From: Mesostigma viride
Lineage: Eukaryota > Streptophyta > Mesostigmatophyceae > Mesostigmatales > Mesostigmataceae
Length of the DNA: 64,000 bases
Assembly (NCBI GenBank): GCA_009746045.1
Contig: RPFO01000065.1
Coordinates: 5,283,368 to 5,347,367, forward strand
Reading direction: 5' to 3'
Of this stretch, positions 27,771 to 35,250 are shown piece after piece; the first letter of the stretch is position 1; every line of letters begins with the position of its first letter. A program made the position numbers and the translations under genes. The notes under the pieces are model-generated. The model was not told the DNA's origin, made no database searches, and saw only the letters and a list, made by a program, of their open reading frames with translations.

Positions 27771-30163
27771 ATGGCGACTCTCTGCGAAAACCTCGGCGCG
27801 TCTAAGGTCCGTCGCATGCTGACCAATGAAATCATGGGCGACAGTTCCGGTAGCGCTTCCATCAAGGACCTCACCATCCAGGCCCAGGACAAGATCGTCA
27901 TCAAGCCCAACGCGGGCCTGGGCGCCAATGCCATCAAGATTGTCAGCGTGGTTGGCGACACCAACATCTCCGGCGCTCTCACCGTCGGCTCGCTGGCCTT
28001 CTCCGGCGCCGCCAAGATCGAGGACGTCGAGATCAGCGGCAGCGACTTCTCCACCACCAACAATGTCATGTCTCTCAGCGCCGCCCAAAGCGTGCGGGTG
28101 GAGGACGTCGTCTTTACCAACAACCAGCTGGCGCCTGCCACGGACGTCAACCTCGTGATCGCCGCCGGCGCCACCTCCGCCGTCCTCGTTGAAGGCGTGT
28201 CCGTGACCGACAACACCATCAGCACCTCTTCCGGCACCCTCGCACTCACCGCACAGTCCGGCACTGTGCAGGTCGAGAGTGTCACCTTTGCCGATGGGGC
28301 TGTCAGCACGTCCACGGGCGGCCTCACCCTCGCCTCGGATGCTGGAACCGTGCAGGTGGAGAACGTCATCTTCACCGACTCGGCTCTGACGGCATCCTCG
28401 GACGCCAACATCTCATCACCGCCGGGGCCACCTCCTCCGTCGTCCTCGAGAACGTCACGGTCACTGACAACGCCATCAGCACCACCTCGGGCGGTCTCAC
28501 CCTGGCCTCGGACGCCGGCACCGTGCAGGTGGAGAATGTCATCTTCACCGACTCCGCTCTGACGGCATCCTCGGACGCCAACATCTCCATCACCGCCGGC
28601 GCCACCTCTTCCGTCGTCCTCGAGAACGTTACGGTCACCGACAACGCCATTGACACCACCTCGGGGGGCCTCACCCTTGCCTCGAACGCGGGGACCGTGC
28701 AGGTGGAGAACGTCATCTTCACGGACTCGGCTCTGACGGCATCCTCGGACGCCAACATCTCCATCACCGCCGGCGCCACCTCTTCCGTCGTCCTCGAGAA
28801 CGTCCAGATCACTGACAACACCGTCAGCACCTCATCGGGCAGTCTGTCCCTCACCTCAGCGGCCGGCACCGTCGCCGTTGAGGACGTCACCTTCACCGAC
28901 AGCGCCCTATCCACCGCCAACAACGTCCTATCCCTGAGCGCCGCCGTCTCCGTCGACGTCTCAAAGGACCTGGTTCTCACCTCCACCGCGGGCGGAAGCG
29001 GCAAGATCACCTCTTCCGCGGGCAACCTGGAACTCGTGCCGGCGAGCGGCATCGTGAGGATCACCGGCGAGCTGCAGGTGGACGGCGCTCTCAATAGTGT
29101 CACCACCACGGAGACCAACCTGCGCATCGAGGACAAGACCTTGACACTCGGCCACGGCGCCACCGACAACACCAAGTCCGATGGAGGCGGTCTCTTCATG
29201 GCCGGCAACGCCTCCTACGGCACACGCGGCATCACATGGAACATGGGCGCCGGGGAGACCTCGCAGGACAAGGGAGACTTTACAGGCTCCTACTGGCACG
29301 TGGAGGGAGGCCAGCTGCTCTTCTCGCGCACCATCGCCACCGCCGACCGCCTCGCGCCCGGCACCACCGTCCTGCTCTCCTCGCTTGCATCTGGCAGCGA
29401 CGACACGCGCTGGGAGTTCACGTCCGGAGCCACCGCCGAGGTGGGCGCAAAGGTCATCACCCTCAACAGTGGTGCGACCATCTCCGGCGGCTTCCTCAAG
29501 GTCAACGACTCCGGCACTCAGAGCGGCTCCTGCGACACCAGCATGCCCAACGGATCGTTCTCCATCATCACCAAGGTCTCTCCCCAGGCCGACCTGTCTA
29601 GTGCCAACGCCAACGGGATGGTTCTGCTCTCATACGCCGGCGGTTCAGCCACCACCACGGTCTCGGTCACCAACGGCGGCCGCGTCACCCTGGCGGACGG
29701 CACCACCACCGCAGAGAGCGCTACCAGCCTGCTGACCGCAGAGGCGTTCGTCGTAGCCCTCGTCCGCAATGGCACGGGCACCACTCTCTACATTAACGGT
29801 GCGTCGGCCGCCGTCATCGCCGCCTCTGTGGATGTTGGCGCCTCCCCCGTTCTCACCCTCGGACCCGGAAAGAACCAGGCGGGCTTCTCCATCTGGTTTG
29901 ACGACGTTCGCGTTAACGCCGCCGTCATCACCGCGGCCAACACCCAGCTGTACGGCTGGAAGGAGATGTACGCCGCCCCGGAGACCGTCACCTACGGCTT
30001 CCGTATCGCCGACGACGAGAGCATGCAGCTTGTCAAGGTGCGCGGATCCGGCTCCACCAGCCGCGTGCTCTCCAAGCCGGCCCCCAACACCATCACTGCC
30101 AGCAACTCCATGGGCACCGTGAGCGACTCCCAGGTCTCCGTGCTGATCGAGTCTCTGAACTAG
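27771..30163 (+). CDS. Repetitive fibre-like protein A, one-base deletion in a repeat (about 797 aa)
   Basis: ATG 27771 directly follows TATTGTATAC. The N-terminus (I-K-D-L-T-I-Q-A-Q-D-K-I-V-I-K-P-N) is shared with the protein at 35251. A series of beta-solenoid-like repeats follows; three units have a 174-bp (58-aa) period (TGCAGGTGGA at 28351, 28524, 28698). The first spacing is 173: one C is missing at about 28413-28415 relative to sister repeats, shifting the frame. The C-terminal half contains G-L-F-M-A-G-N-A-S-Y-G-T-R, a S-Q-D-K-G-D-F-T-G-S-Y-W-H motif, a LamG-like sandwich and a terminal G-W-K-E-M-Y-A block. Probable virion fibre. The lesion is either true decay or sequence error. Confidence 0.75.
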
Positions 30164-30225
30164 GACTAGGTTGATCTAATTTACTTCGTCAGTAAAATAA
30201 CTTTTTCCTTATCAATCTGCACAAG

Positions 30226-30357
30226 ATGAACGGACGCCAAAAAACGCGTCAGAGGCCGGTTGCAAAGATTGCCGTCGAGGTGTGTCGCGCGTGTGCCGTG
30301 GCCACTTGCCACACCGTCCTGGCGTGGTGGTGGCACGCGGCAACCTGGCCGCAGTAG
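30226..30357 (+). CDS. Possible 43-residue basic peptide gene
   Basis: ATG 30226 opens 43 codons: basic N-terminus (M-N-G-R-Q-K-T-R-Q-R-P) then a Cys/Trp-rich hydrophobic part (C-R-A-C-A-V-A-T-C-H, L-A-W-W-W). Upstream AAAATAACTTTTTCC is AT-rich as for other viral genes. It is the only candidate in 30164-30506; the rest of that stretch is AT-rich with an AATAAA at 30414-30420. Confidence 0.25.
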   Translation: MNGRQKTRQRPVAKIAVEVCRACAVATCHTVLAWWWHAATWPQ

Positions 30358-30506
30358 GAAATAGCAGTTGAGTTACCATATTTAATTTGATGTCAATTCA
30401 TTAAGTTTTTTTTTAATAAAGATAATTGGAACAAATTAAAGTGCATGTATCACGCCGCTGCGATGGTGTACATATAGATCACTCTGGAACAACTCTCGCC
30501 AGGCCA

Positions 30507-31538
30507 CTAGGCAAAGGGCTCGGGGCACATGATGCCGTAGACCTTCTTCATGCGGTCCCTGTACAATTTCACAAACGCGTCACCTGGGGTTAGGCGATTG
30601 CGCCACCAATCCTCTGCGACGACGTTCGCGACAATGTCGTCGTCCTCCTTCAGCGGCAAGGCGTTGACCAGCCAGAACAGGAAGTCCCACGCGGGATCGG
30701 TCAGGATGTTGCGGGACACGCGACAGGTGACGTGGGACTTGTTCGCTTCGTAGGGCTGCACGCTGAACCACAAGACGAACACGGGCTTCTGGTGCCCAGA
30801 TATCGCGAACCGCAGACTGGCGGTGTACGGCAGGTAGAACTCGTTATCGACCGTTATAGTCATCGCACCTTTCGCGGGCGCCTCGGAGGCCTTTCCCTCC
30901 TCTGGCATTAGTCCCAGGAGCACGCGCCCAACGAAATCGGCGGTCACGGGATAGCTGTAGACGCTCTTTCCCGTGAGAAGGCTCGCTGAACCGTCCGTCG
31001 CGGTGGTCACATCGGTGCTCTCGGCGTCCACAATCTTTACCTTGTGGACGTGCTGAAGATGCATGTGGTCCAGGAGGTTCTCCATGACTATCATTGGATG
31101 CGCCCCTACATACGTCGAATACGAGAAAGTCCTGTATCCGTTGTCAGCGAACTCTGGCATGGTCGGCGGAGACGACTCTCCGTCGCCGATGCCGGCGTTT
31201 ACCCAGAACAGGTCCGTGTCCTCCTTTGCGTGGAGGTAGTTATCGCCGTTGTTATGCTTACCCCAGCGCATCCCGTGGTAAGCGCAACGAACGCACCCGT
31301 CCTCCACCTTGCAATTATGAGACAAACGCGCCCCGCGGTGAGGGCACACGTTTCTTACGGCAAGCGTCTCGTCCCTTTGTTGGTGATTGTACAGAAGAAT
31401 CTCCTCGTTGTATATCTTCGTCACCTTCGTCGCTCGAGGTTTGCGTCCCACGCACACCCACTTGTCGGGGTACTCGTTCGATGCCGCGCATGTTCGAGGG
31501 CTCGGCGCTACGGCGCAACTGTACAACGCGGATGTCAT
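30507..31538 (-). CDS. Rieske non-heme iron oxygenase (343 aa)
   Basis: The first ATG is 31538. The Rieske [2Fe-2S] motif is C-P-H-R-G (about 65) and C-A-Y-H-G (about 85). The mononuclear iron site is E-N-L-L-D-H-M-H-L-Q-H-V-H (about 153-165). This layout matches plant and algal PAO/CAO-type oxygenases, which act on chlorophyll breakdown products and related ring compounds; the substrate cannot be told from sequence. There is no clear transit peptide and no C-terminal transmembrane pair as in plastid PAO. It sits among viral genes with a shared AT-rich promoter style, so it is likely a viral auxiliary gene captured from an alga. The end lies close to AT-rich DNA without host introns. Confidence 0.8.
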   Translation of the reverse strand: MTSALYSCAVAPSPRTCAASNEYPDKWVCVGRKPRATKVTKIYNEEILLYNHQQRDETLAVRNVCPHRGARLSHNCKVEDGCVRCAYHGMRWGKHNNGDNYLHAKEDTDLFWVNAGIGDGESSPPTMPEFADNGYRTFSYSTYVGAHPMIVMENLLDHMHLQHVHKVKIVDAESTDVTTATDGSASLLTGKSVYSYPVTADFVGRVLLGLMPEEGKASEAPAKGAMTITVDNEFYLPYTASLRFAISGHQKPVFVLWFSVQPYEANKSHVTCRVSRNILTDPAWDFLFWLVNALPLKEDDDIVANVVAEDWWRNRLTPGDAFVKLYRDRMKKVYGIMCPEPFA

Positions 31539-31675
31539 GCTTTCTCTAGGCGAAGAAATTGTGGAGGTCGTTGTAAGCGACCAAATCAACAATTTGAATT
31601 ATTAATTATATACCACATTCAGAACACGAAGATAAAAGGTTCCAAGATCTATCGTGAAGATACCACACCTAGTAT

Positions 31676-32383
31676 CTAGAAAGCCGTCCTGAAGAGGTCC
31701 GCCACAATGGACTTCTCCACGTTGTACTTGAAATAGGGGAAACGCATCTGCGGCACGGGCCACCCCCCCAGGCGACCCTTGCACATGCCGCAGTCGAGCT
31801 TGTCAGCGATGGGGTTGTCCTGGTCCAGCTCCTCAAACTCCTTCCTCAGGGTGTCCAGCAAATCCTCCACGCACTCTGGGCACAGCCCGCGACGGTGTAC
31901 GTGCAGATCCATGGAGGAGAAACCCAAGAGGGGGTCGAAGACTGCGCGCATATCCCCGCCACATCGTCCACACAGCGCCATGTCGGAGCAGCACTCGCAG
32001 GAGCGCGGGCCGCAGCAGCCGCCGGTGTGCATCCCCAAAGAATGGGCGGACTTGGACGCTGCCAACTCGAAATCCGCCCCATAGGGGTCGGGCTGCTCGG
32101 GGGAGAAAAACCCGTCGCTAGGATCCCACGAGTTGATGTACTCCCACTCCCTAGGACCAGGCTCATAAGTCTCGCCGGCCTCGTGCATCTTCTTGATATT
32201 CGCAATGTGCTCTATCGCCTTGTCGATAGAGAGGCGCTCCCTCGCCTTGATGTCGTCCAACAAAAACTGCCGGCATGTGGTGCAGTTGTCGTACTCCCGA
32301 GACGTCGTGCCGTGATCCGGGAGAGTGACCTGGCAACGATCACATTTCTTCTTTTCCTCCCGGTCCTCCGCTGTCCTCTTCAT
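31676..32383 (-). CDS. Cysteine-rich multi-zinc hypothetical protein (235 aa)
   Basis: ATG 32383. Cys pairs occur in several knuckles: C-D-R-C, C-T-T-C, C-C-G-P-R-S-C-E-C-C, C-G-R-C-G-G, C-P-E-C, C-G-M-C. The spacing suggests two or more zinc-binding modules of treble-clef or RING-like kind, but no canonical RING order is assignable by eye. An N-terminal basic stretch (R-E-E-K-K-K) fits nucleic-acid or protein binding. Function unknown. Confidence 0.65.
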   Translation of the reverse strand: MKRTAEDREEKKKCDRCQVTLPDHGTTSREYDNCTTCRQFLLDDIKARERLSIDKAIEHIANIKKMHEAGETYEPGPREWEYINSWDPSDGFFSPEQPDPYGADFELAASKSAHSLGMHTGGCCGPRSCECCSDMALCGRCGGDMRAVFDPLLGFSSMDLHVHRRGLCPECVEDLLDTLRKEFEELDQDNPIADKLDCGMCKGRLGGWPVPQMRFPYFKYNVEKSIVADLFRTAF

Positions 32384-32788
32384 TTTTGCGTGCCTGAAGG
32401 CGACAAATCAAACAGCAAACAATCGACCAGCGACATTCATAATGAAGTGATCATTATAAATCCGAGGCAATGCCGACAGCATGCGACTTCACGGGGATAA
32501 GCGACAAACGCCCAGTAATACCGTGGCAGCGACTTACGTCATTCAATAGAGGAACGATGGAAACGCTCTTTGAGAAAAACGAAAGTCGACGGGCAATGAG
32601 CTGCGACTCAGCGAGGGCTATGGATAATTGGCAGCAGAACAGACAGTGGCATAATTCAACACGCAACTGTATAATTTTTCTCCCAAGGTCTCAAGCGCCC
32701 TCTTACTCTGCCTGCGGTCCTGGCAGCTGTCCAAGAGCTCCACGTGGCGGCCGGCGTCGACCAACTTTTCAACTAGCACCTTGACTGA
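32384..32788. other. Intergenic DNA without a supported gene
   Basis: No gene is convincing. Open frames here lack consistent composition or recognisable motifs. The stretch leads into the 136-bp repeat array. Confidence 0.4.
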
Positions 32789-33230
32789 CGCGAATCCTCG
32801 AGAGATTCGTAACCAAAAATGGGTCCGTGGGAAAACTGACAGGACTTCTGCCACGCACCCTTGAAAGATTTGCTATCTTCAGCATAACTCTCCTGGCAGT
32901 GGGAAGGGCTGACACCTTGACTGACGCGAATCCTCTAGAGATTCGTAACCAAAAATGGGTCCGTGGGAAAACTGACAGGACTTCTGCCACGCACCCTTGA
33001 GAGATTTGCTATCTTCAGCATAACTCTCCTGGCAGTGGGAAGGGCTGACACCTTGACTGACGCGAATCCTCTAGAGATTCGTAACCAAAAATGGGTCCGT
33101 GGGAAAACTGACAGGACTTCTGCCACGCACCCTTGAGAGATTTGCTATCTTCAGCATAACTCTCCTGGCAGTGGGAAGGGCTGACACCTTGACTGACGCG
33201 AATCCTCGAGAGATTCGTCAGATGCTGACA
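32789..33230. repeat. 136-bp tandem repeat array with embedded palindromes
   Basis: CGCGAATCCT starts at 32789, 32925, 33061 and 33197, an exact 136-bp period: three full units plus a partial fourth. Each unit starts with an imperfect palindrome GAATCCTC-(G/T)AGAGATTC; the outer copies have CTCGAG and the inner ones CTCTAGAG at the centre. Units are otherwise almost identical, so the array is recent or kept uniform. Small minus-strand frames in it are by-products. Confidence 0.95.
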
Positions 33231-33396
33231 TTTTCAATTCCGATGCTGGCATACCCTAAGGCATCGCGCATTGAAAGTAAATTGCTACCTTGTGTCGGGC
33301 CATTGCCAATTTCTCACGCTGCCAGGCACAGGAGCGTCTTTAGCGCGGGGTCGCATGTCCATCGCCAATTGCCGCGATTTTTCGTAGTGTCGCACG

Positions 33397-34635
33397 ATGG
33401 CCTCTAAAATAGACGAGGTGAGCTCTTCTCCCATCTTTATCCCGCGGCATCGCATCTTCGCAGCGTTACTTACGAGGCAGAGCGCTCGTTGCTCGTAAAG
33501 GCTAGGATTAACGCCCCTCTGTTCCGTTTGTGCGCGTGCCCTCCTTTCTCAGGATACAATGCCCGACGCCTTGGTCATGAATGCGGATTTCTGGTCCAAT
33601 GTCGCGAAAGGCCTGCCCCTGCCAGACCTCCGCTCGCTGCATACCGTGTTCCTGTGCGTCAAGGACGATGGGGCGCAGGACGTGAGAACGCAGCTCGAAT
33701 TATCCAGGGCGTCGTTGATCGGACAGGAAATTCAGCCGCGTCTGCGACGTCTGCAGCAGAACTTGATGGATGCGTCGTTTTTCCATCACGAGAGAGGGGT
33801 CTTCGAAGCCATCACCGGTTTTCGTGCTTTGCTGGCAGAAGGGGTGCTGGGCCCCAAACATCTGTGTCCGGCTGTTGCAGACCTGGTTGCCACTGCGCTG
33901 GAGCCAACTCCCGGTGCGTGGAAAGAAGAACACACGCAGGTGTTGCGAGATATCACCCCCGAGGACCACCTGGAGAGGCGGCGGCCTTGCACTTCCTCGT
34001 ACGGCCCCCTGACGCGGGCGGTGGACCTGTTGGTGAGCGAGCCGATGGAGCGACTGCAGCTGGACGCGTCGTGGCTGTTCGCCACCCTCTACGGCATGAG
34101 AGAGGGCATCACCTACCTCTGCGTGCTCCTGTTGTTTCTGGGCAGACACAGCGCAGAAAGCTTCGATAACATCTTTGAGATGTTCCGCGTGACGACGACG
34201 CCAACCGGTCCTCACTTCAGCCGCATCCAGCGCGACTTTCGAAAAGTAAATCGAAGCATGGGCAGAAACTCCAAGCGCGATCTTCTGGACATGCTGCCGA
34301 GCAGGAAGCTGCTGCCTCGGTTGCGGGAGGTCGTCCCGAACTCCAGGACCCTGGCGGACATGATCCGTAACGGCCCCTCCTCGGTCGACCAGTGGGAAGA
34401 GAAACAGCTTGCCGAAATCACCGCCTCGCTCTCCGCGCGCTGTGCTTACCTGCGCAAGTTCGTCGTCGTGGCGCACAAGACATACGAGAAGGACGAGCGA
34501 GTCGACATGGCCGTCGCGTGCCAGAAGTTCGGCCGGTTGATGGAGGAGTTGCCGCGCACTTTCTCGCACGCATTCGGGGTTTGGTCAGCGGGGGTTCAGT
34601 TGACACACGCGCATCAGGCCACCGGGGGGGCGTAG
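33397..34635 (+). CDS. Hypothetical protein with a 7-codon first exon and a 135-bp intron
   Basis: Exon 1 (33397-33417, M-A-S-K-I-D-E) joins exon 2 (33553-34635) in phase 0 to give about 367 residues. Without splicing, translation could start at ATG 33559. The product is mostly helical (L-L-P-R-L-R-E-V-V-P-N-S-R-T-L-A-D-M-I) and has a hydrophobic segment near residues 180-195 (I-T-Y-L-C-V-L-L-L-F-L-G-R). No domain recognised. The 3' end overlaps the convergent gene at 34614 by 22 bp. Confidence 0.65.
33418..33552 (+). other. Probable spliceosomal intron (GT-AG, 135 bp)
   Basis: The donor GAG|GTGAGC and the acceptor CCCTCCTTTCTCAG|GAT after a pyrimidine tract match consensus, and the exons on both sides are in the same phase. 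The unspliced frame stops inside the intron. Confidence 0.65.
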
Positions 34636-35096
34636 TGGTACTCCGTCAGCGCGCCGCTGCCCCCGTCTCCCACCTCTCGCGTGAGGAAGGATGACATTGT
34701 GGGGTCGGCGTCGCGCAGGGCGTCGAGCGGGACGGGGCCGTTCGAGGGGGACCCGGTCACCACCAGCAGGGGCAGCTGTCTGCCACCCGAGTAGGGCTGA
34801 GCCGCGCTTTCCACGATCGTCAACTCGGGCGGCGTGTACCGCCCACTGACAATGCGGCCCAGCAGGTCCATCGCCTTGTAGTCGTACTCGGTAGGTCGCG
34901 TGCAATTTGCGGGCACCGCCAATGACACGTTGCCCGCGATGGTGGTCGCGTCATACACACCTGTGAAGTAGGCCCGAAAAGAACCGCTGGCATCTGTCCA
35001 GCGGAACGTGGGGCGCGTGATGCCCGCTCCTGGGAAGTCCTGGGAAACGGGGCAGTTGAGGGCGATTAGCGAGTTGATGGCGCGTTTCAACACCAT
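34614..35096 (-). CDS. Hypothetical protein (160 aa)
   Basis: The first ATG is 35096. A short hydrophobic N-terminus (V-L-K-R-A-I-N-S-L-I-A-L-N-C) could be a signal-anchor. The body is beta-prone (F-R-W-T-D-A-S-G-S-F-R-A-Y-F) with a Tyr/Pro-containing C-terminus. No family recognised. AT-rich sequence upstream (TTGTTATATGTCC on the plus strand). Confidence 0.5.
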   Translation of the reverse strand: MVLKRAINSLIALNCPVSQDFPGAGITRPTFRWTDASGSFRAYFTGVYDATTIAGNVSLAVPANCTRPTEYDYKAMDLLGRIVSGRYTPPELTIVESAAQPYSGGRQLPLLVVTGSPSNGPVPLDALRDADPTMSSFLTREVGDGGSGALTEYHYAPPVA

Positions 35097-35250
35097 AGTC
35101 CTTGTTATATGTCCATACCATTTTTTTTCTTGTTGAATGGAATGCACATTTTATGAAAAACGATGATCATGCAAGAAACTTATTTCAGCCCCTGAAGCAG
35201 AAGAGCTCTAAAATAAAGAATCTCATACACAGGTATACACACTACTGCAG

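Noticed and set aside
32470-32784. 104-codon plus-strand frame before the 136-bp array
   Set aside because: No motif or upstream signal, and the 3' part enters different sequence types.
32618-33126. Several 60-78-codon minus-strand frames starting M-A-E-V-L-S-V-F-P
   Set aside because: Identical because they lie in the 136-bp repeat; no independent coding evidence.
32789-33230. CRISPR-like array
   Set aside because: Units are 136-bp tandem copies without short repeats alternating with unique spacers, in eukaryotic or viral DNA.
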